Position numbers and translations under genes: made by a program
Shown: piece by piece, positions 8,604-17,197 of the stretch
Numbering within the stretch: position 1 is the first letter of the stretch
Layout: every line of letters begins with the position of its first letter
Notes under the pieces: generated by a model
What the model was told of the DNA's origin: nothing
Databases searched by the model: none
The model's input: the letters and a program-made list of their open reading frames with translations, nothing else
Source of the DNA: CALLPQ01 sp039819545
GTDB taxonomy: Bacteria > Pseudomonadota > Alphaproteobacteria > Caulobacterales > Parvularculaceae
Assembly (NCBI GenBank): GCA_039819545.1
Contig: JBCBRS010000001.1
Span: 186,001-250,000, forward strand
DNA: 64,000 nucleotides
Direction: 5' to 3'

Positions 8604-9109
8604 ATTTTTATCAGCCCTCGGTCGAAACAGATCGCGCCCATATTGTGGCCTGTGCGCGGTCCTGGCTCGGAACACCCTATCAGCATCAGGCGGCAACGAA
8701 AGGAGCGGGCACTGATTGTCTTGGTCTTATTCGCGGGGTCTGGCGTGAGCTTTATAACATCGAGCCGGAGACCCCGCCGCCCTATACTGCCGATTGGAAC
8801 GAACGGCATTTTGCTACGGGCAAGGTTGGTAAAACATGGAATCGGTTTGTTGGTAGCGATCCCTTGCTTGAGGCTGCTGCCCGGCATTTGTGTGAACGCG
8901 ATGATGACTGCATTGAGCCCGGTGATGTTCTCGTTTTTCGGATCACCCGGCATGGACCGGCAAAGCACTGCGGAATTCTGACGACGGAGGATCGCTTTGT
9001 GCATGCCTATGCGGGGCGCACTGTTGTGGAGGGTTGGTTGAACCGCTGGTGGCGATCACGAATTGTGGGGGTCTTTTCCTTTCCGGGGAGTGTGCCGTGG
9101 CACAATTGA
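8600..9109 (+). CDS. GTA cell-wall peptidase (NlpC/P60, g14)
   Basis: A 169-aa NlpC/P60 peptidase, expected to cut peptide cross-links when the GTA injects DNA. The catalytic Cys lies in KGAGTDCLGLIRGVWRE and the catalytic His in the AKHCGILTTEDRFVHAYAG region. It overlaps g13 by 4 bp and the next gene by 13 bp. The N-terminal WLGTPYQHQ stretch is typical of the phage NlpC subgroup. Confidence 0.92.
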   Translation: MNFYQPSVETDRAHIVACARSWLGTPYQHQAATKGAGTDCLGLIRGVWRELYNIEPETPPPYTADWNERHFATGKVGKTWNRFVGSDPLLEAAARHLCERDDDCIEPGDVLVFRITRHGPAKHCGILTTEDRFVHAYAGRTVVEGWLNRWWRSRIVGVFSFPGSVPWHN

Positions 9110-12100
9110 TTTTAACGGCGGCGTCGACCGCTGCGCGGGCTGTGGGGCAAAGCGGTGTCGGTCAGGCGTTGGCCAGTTCAGCGGCCAGTACCGTTGCCAA
9201 TTTTGCAGCCAGTACGGCAACTTCGCTCATCTTTGGACCGCGCAAGCGACGGGTCGAGGGCCCGCGTCTGGAGAGCTTTCAGGTCCAAGCCTCCACCGAG
9301 GGAGCCCCCATCCTGCGCGTGTTTGGTCGTGCGCGGATTGCTGGGCAGGTGATCTGGGCAGCACGCTTCAAGGAGACGATTAGCGAGGAGGTGGAGGGCG
9401 GTAAAGCGAACCGCACCAGCACCCAGACGACTACCGTTTCTTACATTTACTCAATCTCGCTGGCGATTGCCCTGTGCGAAGGTGAGATCGGCAGGGTTGG
9501 CCGCGTGTGGGCCGATGGCAAACCGCTTGATCTGACCGGCATCAATATCAGAATTTATCAGGGTACGGCGGACCAGAAACCGGACCCCGTGATTGAAGCC
9601 ATTGAGGGTAGCGAGCATGCACCCGCCTTCCGAAATACTGCCTATGTGGTGTTTGAGGATCTGGTTCTGACCGATTTTGGAAACCGGATACCGCAATTTT
9701 CATTTGAAGTGGAGCGCCCACTATACACTGCGGATACCCTTTCGCTCGAAACGCAGATGACGGGGGTCAGTATTATTCCCGCCTCGGGGGAGTTTGCCTA
9801 TGGCACAACGCCGGTATCGCGCGTATTGGCGCCGGGGGCCTATGAGGCTGAGAACACGTACAATGGTCAGGGGCAAACTGATTTTGCCGTATCGATGGAT
9901 ATCTTGCGTGAGACAGCGCCCAATATTCAGTATACCTCGCTGATTGTGTCCTGGTTTGGATCCGATCTGCGTGCGGGGATGTGCCAGATCGCACCCGGTA
10001 TTGAACGGCGGGATAAGGAGACACTGCCCTTTGATTGGTCCGTGAGCGGGCAAACCCGGGATGAGGCCTACCTCATCAGCGAGACCGACGGCCGGGCAAA
10101 TTTTGGCGGTACGCCGGATGACCGCACAGTGCTTGAGGCGCTGGACCGGCTTTTTGACGAAGGGTGGGGGGTGATGTTTCACCCCTTTATCCTGATGGAT
10201 ATCCCTGCCGGTAATACCCTTCCAGACCCTGATGACACCGGCACACAGGCGGCGTTCCCCTGGCGTGGGCGGATTAGCGCTGGTACCCGCGATGGGTCTT
10301 CGTTGGCAGCGGATGACGTGGCACAGTTTTTTGGAGCGGCGCAGGTTGCCGACTTTGCTGTTTCCGGTGACGGTATCCAATATACGGGGCCAGCGGAACA
10401 GTCCTTCCGGCGAATGATTCTTCATTATGCGCATTTATGTGCGTTGGCGCAGACGCGGGCAGGCAAGTCGCTGGATGCTTTTCTTTTGGGCTCTGAACTG
10501 CGCGGGCTCACCACCATTCGCGACGGTGATGGCGGGTATCCTGCGGTCGCCGCGTTACGCGCGCTCGCCGCTGATGTGCGCGCAATTCTTGGCCCCAATG
10601 TAGCCCTCTCCTACGGCGCTGACTGGACCGAGTATTCGGGTCATCAGCTCCCGGATGAACCGCCTTTTGCGGCAGGCGACAAGGTGTTTCACCTTGATCC
10701 GTTCTGGGCTGACCCGAATGTGAATTTTGTGGGTATTGATAACTATCTGCCGCTTTCAGACTGGCGACCGGGCTCTACGCATCTTGATGCGGACCAGTAT
10801 GAGGCGGGCGGACCCTACGCTGGCGCGTATTTGCAAGCCAATATCGCAGGCGGCGAGGGGTATGACTGGTTTTATGCCAGTGAGACGGATCGGGACAATC
10901 AACAGCGCACGCCCATCACTGATGGGGCGTATGGCGAACCGTGGATTTATCGCCTGAAAGACTTTTGGTCCTGGTGGCGCGAGCCGCACCATAACCGGGT
11001 CGCGGGCACGCGTGCGCCTGTGCCAACGCCTTGGATGCCCCACTCGAAGCCGCTTCGCTTTACCGAACTCGGCTGTCCGGCGGTGGATAATGGTGCGGCG
11101 CAACCCAATGTTTTTGTAGATCCGAAAAGTGCGGAAAGCGCGCTTCCTTATTTTTCCCGTGGCACGCGCGATGACATGGCCCAGCGCCGGTTTCTGGAGG
11201 CGCATTTAGGCTATTGGCGCGACGCCGCCAATAATCCGACATCACCGGTCTATGGCGGCCCGATGGTGGACCCTGATCGGCACTATATTTATGCATGGGA
11301 CGCGCGGCCTTTTCCGGCGTTTCCGGCGCGTACGGATATTTGGGGCGATACGGCAAACTGGACGCGGGGTCACTGGCTCAATGGACGCCTCGGCCGGGCA
11401 CCGCTCGACGTGCTGGTGGCGGCACTGGCCCGGGAAGCAGGTCTTGCGCGGGTCGATAGCGCGCAGCTGGAGGGCGTTTTATCGGGCTATGTGGTTGACC
11501 GGCCTATGAGCGCGCGGGAGATGATTGATCCGCTTGCTGATATTTATCAGTTTGATATGGTCGAGACGGGCGCGGGTCTGCGCTTTCAACCGCGTTTTGC
11601 AAGTCTCGTCTCTGGCACGCCAGCAGTCACACTGAGCCTTGATGATCTTGTGCCGGGGGCGGGTGAAGGCGGCGCGTTCTCGCGAACAGAACGCCAGCAC
11701 ATTGATCTGCCGTCGGCCTTTCGGTTGGGCTTTGCCGATGAGGGAGCCGATTATAGCGCGGCGGTGGCGACCGCGCGCGATCCGGGTCTGCGTTCAGCAC
11801 GGGAGGATGGACAGTCTGCCGCCATTGTCACCACCATGGAGGATGCGCAGGCGCGGGCCCGGGCGCTGCTTGCCGACGGTTGGATTATGGCGGAGACAGT
11901 GCAATTTTCCGTGCCCGCAACGACGCTCACCCTGGAGCCGGGGGATGTGGTGCATTTTGCCGACGGTACGCAAACAGCACCTTATCGCATTCTTGAAATT
12001 GATGACGGCTTACAGCGCGATCTTCAACTCGTCAGGTTTTCGCCATCGGTGTATGAAAGCCCGGCAGGTGAGGCGACCTTCCGATTGCCATCGCCGCGTT

Positions 12101-13092
12101 CAACGGCGTCGGGACCTCTGGACTGGTTTATCTTTGAAACTCCAACCCTGGTGGAGAATGAACCGTCTGGCACCCTTCGCTTTGCGGCGTCGGCCAGTCC
12201 ATGGCCCGGTGCGGCTGTTTTGTTCCGTACACAAACGGGTGTCGCCGATAGTCCGCGCCAGCAGGTTGCCCTTGCCGAGGCACCGTCAGTCATCGCTCGT
12301 CTCGCCATACCGTTGCTGCCCGCGCCGCCGGGCCGATGGATCAGGCAGTCCGTTGAGATTGATCTCACCGGCACGACGCTTGCCGCCGCGTCGGAATTAT
12401 CGGTCTTTGCGGGGGCTAATCTCTGTATGCTTGTGCTGCCAGACGGCGAGACCGAACTCCTGCAATTTCGTGAGGCAGCCCTGATTGCGCCGGGGCGCTG
12501 GCGGTTGTCGACCTTCCTGCGTGGGCAATTGGGTACCGAAACACCGGCCATGGCCGGGGCACCTGCTGGCACGCCGCTCGTCATTGTTGCCAACGGTTCG
12601 GTGGAAGGGGCTGGTGACGGGCGGGCGCCGGTGCAGGTTCCGGTGGGGCTCGACAGGCTTGGCGTGCCGGCGGTATGGCAGGCGGGACCAGCATCCAGCC
12701 CCGCAACGTCGCCCCTTTTCACGGCAGCTGAATATACCCCGCGCGGCGTTAATCTGCGGCCCTTGGCGCCAGTACATTTGCGGTCAAACCACCGTGATGG
12801 GGCAAACTATTTGCGGTGGATACGGCGCACCCGCGTCGGCGGTGACCGATGGGAAGGCGCGGAGGTGCCTTTGGGTGAAACCCGCGAAACCTATGAGGTT
12901 CAGGTTACCGCTGGCAGCGAGGTGTTGCGCGCGGTTACTGTCAACAGCGCCGAATGGACCTATGACGATGCCGCGCGCGATGAGGATCTTATGGCCCGAG
13001 CCAATGGCGACCAGGCCCTGCAGGTGCGGGTTGCCCAGCTTTCCGATGCGGTGGGGCTCGGTGTCTGGTCGCGCCCGCTCTTTCTGTCATAA
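9097..13092 (+). CDS. GTA baseplate 'megatron' protein (g15)
   Basis: A ~1331-aa tail-fibre/baseplate protein, the largest GTA component, with a GTA TIM-barrel-like domain in the middle and a phage tail protein domain in the C-terminal half. An ATG at 9034 is in frame, but GTG 9097 has a GGGGAG at 9085-9090 with 6-bp spacing and gives a start (MAQLILTAAST) like known g15 proteins; I choose it. The segment around 10.6-11.1 kb (ALSYGADWTEYSG, HLDPFWADPNVNFVGIDNYLPLSDWR, KPLRFTELGCPAVDNGAAQPN) is the diagnostic TIM-barrel region, glycoside-hydrolase-like. It overlaps g14 by 13 bp and ends the GTA operon here. Confidence 0.93.
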   Translation: MAQLILTAASTAARAVGQSGVGQALASSAASTVANFAASTATSLIFGPRKRRVEGPRLESFQVQASTEGAPILRVFGRARIAGQVIWAARFKETISEEVEGGKANRTSTQTTTVSYIYSISLAIALCEGEIGRVGRVWADGKPLDLTGINIRIYQGTADQKPDPVIEAIEGSEHAPAFRNTAYVVFEDLVLTDFGNRIPQFSFEVERPLYTADTLSLETQMTGVSIIPASGEFAYGTTPVSRVLAPGAYEAENTYNGQGQTDFAVSMDILRETAPNIQYTSLIVSWFGSDLRAGMCQIAPGIERRDKETLPFDWSVSGQTRDEAYLISETDGRANFGGTPDDRTVLEALDRLFDEGWGVMFHPFILMDIPAGNTLPDPDDTGTQAAFPWRGRISAGTRDGSSLAADDVAQFFGAAQVADFAVSGDGIQYTGPAEQSFRRMILHYAHLCALAQTRAGKSLDAFLLGSELRGLTTIRDGDGGYPAVAALRALAADVRAILGPNVALSYGADWTEYSGHQLPDEPPFAAGDKVFHLDPFWADPNVNFVGIDNYLPLSDWRPGSTHLDADQYEAGGPYAGAYLQANIAGGEGYDWFYASETDRDNQQRTPITDGAYGEPWIYRLKDFWSWWREPHHNRVAGTRAPVPTPWMPHSKPLRFTELGCPAVDNGAAQPNVFVDPKSAESALPYFSRGTRDDMAQRRFLEAHLGYWRDAANNPTSPVYGGPMVDPDRHYIYAWDARPFPAFPARTDIWGDTANWTRGHWLNGRLGRAPLDVLVAALAREAGLARVDSAQLEGVLSGYVVDRPMSAREMIDPLADIYQFDMVETGAGLRFQPRFASLVSGTPAVTLSLDDLVPGAGEGGAFSRTERQHIDLPSAFRLGFADEGADYSAAVATARDPGLRSAREDGQSAAIVTTMEDAQARARALLADGWIMAETVQFSVPATTLTLEPGDVVHFADGTQTAPYRILEIDDGLQRDLQLVRFSPSVYESPAGEATFRLPSPRSTASGPLDWFIFETPTLVENEPSGTLRFAASASPWPGAAVLFRTQTGVADSPRQQVALAEAPSVIARLAIPLLPAPPGRWIRQSVEIDLTGTTLAAASELSVFAGANLCMLVLPDGETELLQFREAALIAPGRWRLSTFLRGQLGTETPAMAGAPAGTPLVIVANGSVEGAGDGRAPVQVPVGLDRLGVPAVWQAGPASSPATSPLFTAAEYTPRGVNLRPLAPVHLRSNHRDGANYLRWIRRTRVGGDRWEGAEVPLGETRETYEVQVTAGSEVLRAVTVNSAEWTYDDAARDEDLMARANGDQALQVRVAQLSDAVGLGVWSRPLFLS

Positions 13093-13254
13093 CGAGCGGC
13101 AGGCGGCCTTTAGAGTTTAGTTGGGATTATGCGCTATTAAAGGGGTTGGACGAAAGCGCAGGTTGAGGCTTTTTCTTGCCCCCTACGCGCGGATAGGCCT
13201 AATTCTGGGATGCGGGCTGCACCAACGGGCATGCTAAGCGGGAGACGGAGTGCA

Positions 13255-14229
13255 TTGGCAATAAATCCCTACATCATTCTGGGCGTATCGCTCTCGGCCA
13301 GCGATGGCGAGATTCGTACGGCTTTTCGGACTCTTGCCAAGCAATATCATCCCGATCGGAACCCCGATAATCCTGCTGCCGAGGAGAAATTCAAGGAAGT
13401 CTCTCGCGCATTTGATATTTTGGGCGATAGTGACCGCCGGCGAAAATATGATCGCGGCGAAATCGATGCCGAGGGTAAGCCCGCTGACCCGTTTGCCCGG
13501 CAATATGGTGGCCGCGAAGGTGCCGCTGAACGTGCCCGCCAGCAACGCACCCCATTTGGCCAGAACCGCTCAAAAGGGACGGCCCGGCCCGGTGGTCCAG
13601 GCGCGGGGGCATCGTTTGATGATCTCAGCGATATTTTCTCCGACCTATTCGGGAATCCGAAGCCGAGAGCCCAAGCCCGGGGCCGCGATGTGCGCTACCG
13701 TATGGATGTGGAGTTTCTTGATGCTGTCCACGGTGCCACCAAGCGGGTAACCATGCAGGATGGCCGTGTTCTGGATCTGACCATTCCGCCGGGCCTTGAA
13801 GATGAACAAACCTTGCGGCTGCGCGGGCAGGGTGAGCCCGGTGACGCGGGCGGGGAAGACGGCGATGTCTATGTGGAAACCAGGATCAAGACCCATCCGG
13901 TGTTTAGCCGCGAGCGACATGATATCCATGCGGAGGTTTCGATTTCCCTGCGCGAAGCCGTCATGGGCGGAAAGATCACGGTACCAACCATTGGCGGTGA
14001 TGTTTCGGTTAATGTGCCAAAGGGCGCAAATTCCGGTACCACCTTGCGCCTCAAGGGCCGCGGTGTGCCGTCCGGCGAAGCGCAAAATGCTGGCGATCAA
14101 TATGTGAAATTGCGGATTGTCCTGCCGGAGAAGCTTGACCGCGCACTGCAGGAATTTGTGACGAACTGGGAAGCGGGCAAAGCGCACAATCCACGCCGCT
14201 CGCCGGAAGATGCAGCTGTCGCCTCCTAG
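13255..14229 (+). CDS. J-domain co-chaperone (DnaJ_C, CbpA-like type II)
   Basis: An Hsp40 protein that would stimulate DnaK. The N-terminal J domain (about residues 1-68) holds the HPD motif in AKQYHPDRNPDN. A Gly/Arg-rich linker follows, then the two beta-barrel substrate domains (RDVRYRMDVEFLDAVHGATKRV; NVPKGANSGTTLRLKGRGVP). No CxxCxGxG zinc-finger repeats are present, so it is type II (CbpA/DnaJ1-like). ATGs at 13210 and 13231 are in frame, but TTG 13255 has GGAG upstream and gives MAINPYIILGV, matching family N termini; the start is therefore an inference. The TAG stop is part of the dispersed repeat behind it. Confidence 0.9.
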   Translation: MAINPYIILGVSLSASDGEIRTAFRTLAKQYHPDRNPDNPAAEEKFKEVSRAFDILGDSDRRRKYDRGEIDAEGKPADPFARQYGGREGAAERARQQRTPFGQNRSKGTARPGGPGAGASFDDLSDIFSDLFGNPKPRAQARGRDVRYRMDVEFLDAVHGATKRVTMQDGRVLDLTIPPGLEDEQTLRLRGQGEPGDAGGEDGDVYVETRIKTHPVFSRERHDIHAEVSISLREAVMGGKITVPTIGGDVSVNVPKGANSGTTLRLKGRGVPSGEAQNAGDQYVKLRIVLPEKLDRALQEFVTNWEAGKAHNPRRSPEDAAVAS

Positions 14230-14333
14230 ACTGCGTTTACTTTTTGTTGAATCGGAAACGCAGTCTAGATTCTTAAGTGGTCGCGCGTTCGAACCCAAAA
14301 ACCGTGACGACACTTTTTGTGAACGCGCTCTAG
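14226..14333 (+). repeat. dispersed hairpin repeat, copy 1
   Basis: A 13-bp perfect stem (14226-14238 with 14256-14268, CTAGACTGCGTTT/AAACGCAGTCTAG) with a 17-nt loop is followed by a conserved ~60-bp tail containing GTCGCGCGTTCGAACCCAAA and a CACTTTTTGTG stretch. A second copy in opposite orientation lies at 29976-30080. The leading CTAG supplies the stop codon of the J-domain gene. The tail has no U-run directly after the stem, so terminator activity is uncertain. Confidence 0.88.
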
Positions 14334-14450
14334 GCACGCCTCCGTCGGCTCACAGACACCGTGATGGCAAACACGCTCCTGCGCGCCCCCGTTTTCTTGA
14401 TGGGCCCGGCGGTCTATCTTCCAAGCATACCCGCGTGGAGGAGAAGGCTA

Positions 14451-15665
14451 ATGGACAACGAAACCCTGAAAATCGAATTTCCCGGCAGTATGGGCACACC
14501 GCTGGCGGCTGCGCTCGAAATGCCAGCGCACGCGCCCAGGGCCTTTGTTTTATTCGCACACTGTTTTTCCTGTTCAAAGGATATCAAAGCCGCCCGCGAG
14601 ATTGGCCGGGCCATGCGCGCCGAGGGTTTTGCGGTGTTGCGGTTTGATTTTACGGGGCTGGGCGCATCGGCAGGGGATTTTGCCAATACCAATTTCTCGT
14701 CAAATGTGAATGACCTGGTTGCGGCGGCAGATTACTTGCGGGCTCACCATCAGGCACCATCCCTGCTGATCGGTCACTCGTTAGGCGGGGCGGCGGTGAT
14801 CAGTGCCGCCCGGGAAATCCCGGATGTGCAAGGCGTGGTGACTATCGGCGCGCCAGCCCATGCGGATCATGTGCTTGCCCATGTCTCGGATCAACGCGCC
14901 GAGATTGAACGCACGGGTGAAGCGACCGTGCAGCTTTCCGGTCGTCCGTTTACGATCAAAAAGCAGTTTCTCCATGATCTGGAAAGTCAGCAAGTGCTGG
15001 AGCACGCCGCGACGCTCGCGCGCCCGCTCCTTGTTCTGCATGCACCGCGCGATATGACAGTGGGTATCGAAAATGCCAGCGCGCTTTTTGGGGTGGCAAA
15101 GCACCCAAAAAGCTTTGTCAGCCTCGATAATGCGGACCATTTGCTAAGCACCGCGTCGGATGCGCGCTACGCTGCGTCGGTGATTACGGCATGGGCACGG
15201 CGTTATCTTCCTGACCAGGATGATCCCGGTAGAGATGAAAAGAAGCAAGCGTCTACGGCAGGTTCATCGCAGGGCGTTGAAGCGCAGCTGCGCTCTCCCA
15301 AAGCATTGACGGTTGATGTATCGATCGGCGGTCACCGGACCACCATTGACGCAAGCCAGGGTGAAGGGGGAGGGGGCCTTGGTCCCAACCCCACACGCAC
15401 CCTGGAGGCTGCCCTTGCCGCTTGTGCTGTCATGACCATGAAGATGTATGCGAATCGCAAAGACTGGCCACTTGACCAGGCGGTGGTTCGCGTCGCGCCG
15501 GGACTGGGCGAGGATACCCATCTTGTTCATCGTCTGCAAAAGACGATCACGCTCACCGGTGCACTGACGGCGACACAAAAAGCGCGATTACTGGAGATTG
15601 CTGATAAGTGCCCGGTACACCGTATGCTGACGAACGGTGTTGACGTGGAAACCGTGGAGGGATAA
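14451..15665 (+). CDS. alpha/beta hydrolase fused to OsmC-like domain
   Basis: A 404-aa two-domain protein. Residues 1 to about 255 are an alpha/beta hydrolase with nucleophile elbow LLIGHSLGGAAV, an HCFSCSKD oxyanion-region loop and the late His in LDNADHLLS. Residues ~275-404 are OsmC-like, with ACAVMTMKMYANRK and the KCPVHRML region carrying the reactive-type Cys residues; OsmC proteins reduce organic peroxides. This fusion is a recurrent architecture in bacteria. An in-frame ATG at 14361 exists, but ATG 14451 has GGAGGAG at 14437-14443. It converges on ptsN with only 16 bp between. Confidence 0.9.
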   Translation: MDNETLKIEFPGSMGTPLAAALEMPAHAPRAFVLFAHCFSCSKDIKAAREIGRAMRAEGFAVLRFDFTGLGASAGDFANTNFSSNVNDLVAAADYLRAHHQAPSLLIGHSLGGAAVISAAREIPDVQGVVTIGAPAHADHVLAHVSDQRAEIERTGEATVQLSGRPFTIKKQFLHDLESQQVLEHAATLARPLLVLHAPRDMTVGIENASALFGVAKHPKSFVSLDNADHLLSTASDARYAASVITAWARRYLPDQDDPGRDEKKQASTAGSSQGVEAQLRSPKALTVDVSIGGHRTTIDASQGEGGGGLGPNPTRTLEAALAACAVMTMKMYANRKDWPLDQAVVRVAPGLGEDTHLVHRLQKTITLTGALTATQKARLLEIADKCPVHRMLTNGVDVETVEG

Positions 15666-15681
15666 GTCGCGTGTCGGATCT

Positions 15682-16146
15682 TTAGGCCGCGTTTGATTTT
15701 CGATCTGTGGCGGCAATGGCAAAGGCATCTTCCACAGAATCGGCGTTGCGCAAGGCATCCCGGGTGTCGGAATCACTTAGCAGACGGGCGACCTTCGCCA
15801 GCGCCTTAAGATGTGCGGCGGTCGCATTGGCTGGCGCGAGGAGTAGAAAAACAAGATCCACGGGTTCGCCGTCAAGCGCGTCGAAATCCACTGGTGTTTC
15901 CAGACGAATAAAAACGCCTGTCACCTGATCAAGGCCATCAATCTTGCCGTGCGGCACGGCAACCCCATGGCCAAGACCGGTGGAGCCGAGACGCTCGCGT
16001 TCCATCAGCACATCAAAGATGCCATCGCAGGGATGGTCCGTGGCGCTGGCGGCCATACGGCTTAACTGTTGAAGCGCCTCGCGTTTGCAGTGCGCACGCA
16101 CATTCAGGGCGACGCCGTCTGTCGATAAGATATTGGAAATACTCAT
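15682..16146 (-). CDS. ptsN: nitrogen PTS enzyme IIA (EIIA-Ntr)
   Basis: A 154-aa EIIA-Ntr protein, a phospho-acceptor of the regulatory nitrogen phosphotransferase system that modulates potassium uptake and metabolism. The phosphorylatable His lies in TGLGHGVAVPHGK (the second His matches the family site). The family segments ERLGSTGLGHG, DGEPVDLVFLLLAP and HLKALAKVARLLSD are present. The start at 16146 (MSISNILS) is preferred over an upstream in-frame start because it matches homologues. It lies 261 bp downstream of hpf on the same strand, the usual hpf-ptsN order; rpoN is not next to them. Confidence 0.92.
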   Translation of the reverse strand: MSISNILSTDGVALNVRAHCKREALQQLSRMAASATDHPCDGIFDVLMERERLGSTGLGHGVAVPHGKIDGLDQVTGVFIRLETPVDFDALDGEPVDLVFLLLAPANATAAHLKALAKVARLLSDSDTRDALRNADSVEDAFAIAATDRKSNAA

Positions 16147-16407
16147 AAAAACCAAAAATTTCAGTCCCAAACCCAACTCTGGGTGCCCTTACGGCAGATC
16201 AACACGATCGCTAAAGATACGCAAGAAAGCGTAAAATCATTCACCTGTTGTTTGATTACACAATGGTGCCTTGCCTGTTCCACGGTGATGTCGTGCGTTG
16301 CCCACTGCACGAATGATGCCGTCCATTGCGGTCCACGGCCCCAAAACCAGCCCTAACGACGTCGTGGGGGATATGGCAGGCCGGGGCCGGTTTTTCCAGT
16401 AAAAAAC

Positions 16408-16968
16408 CTAATTCGGGTCGATCCAACCGATATGGCCATCGTTGCGCCGGTAGACGACATTTAATCGCCCATGGGCCGCATTTTTGAATAAAAATGCAGG
16501 GTTTTCACTGAGATCAAGCTGCATAACGGCGTCAGATACGGACATAGCGCGCACGGCGGTGGAGCTTTCCGCCACGATGATGGGCGCGGCTTCGTCCTCA
16601 TCCTCGTCATCCTTGGGAGCGGCAAGGGTGAAATAGGCCGCATTTTCCGCCGGCAAGGGGTCTTTCACGTCGTTATGATGGTCTTTTAGGCGGCGCTTAT
16701 ACCGGCGCACGCGCTTTTCCATCTTGGCAAGGGCATCTTCAAAGGCTGCATAAGCGTCGCCGCCTTCTCCGTGCGCCGATAAAAAGACGCCCGACGCCAG
16801 ATGGGCCACCACTTCACAGGCAACCTCGCTGCGTTCCTTGACAAAGGTCACGGACGCTTCAGCGCCGCGATCGAAATATTTATGGATACCGGCACTCAGA
16901 TTGTCGGTGACGTAAGATTGCAGGGCCTGCCCCAAATCCAGGTTTTTACCGCTGATCTGAATGTCCAT
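16408..16968 (-). CDS. hpf: long-form ribosome hibernation promoting factor
   Basis: A 186-aa long-form HPF, which binds the 30S subunit and pairs ribosomes into inactive 100S dimers in stationary phase. The N-terminal S30AE domain opens with MDIQISGKNLDLGQALQSYV. The C-terminal dimerisation domain contains KTLHFYSK-like FLFKNAAHGRLNVVYRRNDGHIGWIDPN (written here as ENPAFLFKNAAHGRL). Between them is an acidic linker (DDEDEDEAAP). ATG 16968 has GGAGGCG upstream; the longer frame to 17103 is unlikely to be translated. Confidence 0.93.
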   Translation of the reverse strand: MDIQISGKNLDLGQALQSYVTDNLSAGIHKYFDRGAEASVTFVKERSEVACEVVAHLASGVFLSAHGEGGDAYAAFEDALAKMEKRVRRYKRRLKDHHNDVKDPLPAENAAYFTLAAPKDDEDEDEAAPIIVAESSTAVRAMSVSDAVMQLDLSENPAFLFKNAAHGRLNVVYRRNDGHIGWIDPN

Positions 16969-17197
16969 AACGCCTCCGATGTTGGGTGTGCGGCGCGGGC
17001 TAAAGCCGGTGCGATTGCTCCCCGCAACGCAGCGCCCTTCCGGATACCGAAATGATGATCGGGTCCGGTCTATCGGCTTAGCATAGCGGAAAACACCCGC
17101 CAAATACCAGTTATTTCAGCGGTTGCCGGGACGGCCCTGTTTCAAATCGAGACAGCATGCATCGGCTGCAACCCTGTTCATCCGCCAAAATGAGCGG

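Noticed and set aside
13645..14337. 230-aa minus-strand ORF opposite the J-domain gene
   Set aside because: It is antisense to a clear DnaJ_C protein, and its first residues come from the repeat tail; a shadow frame.
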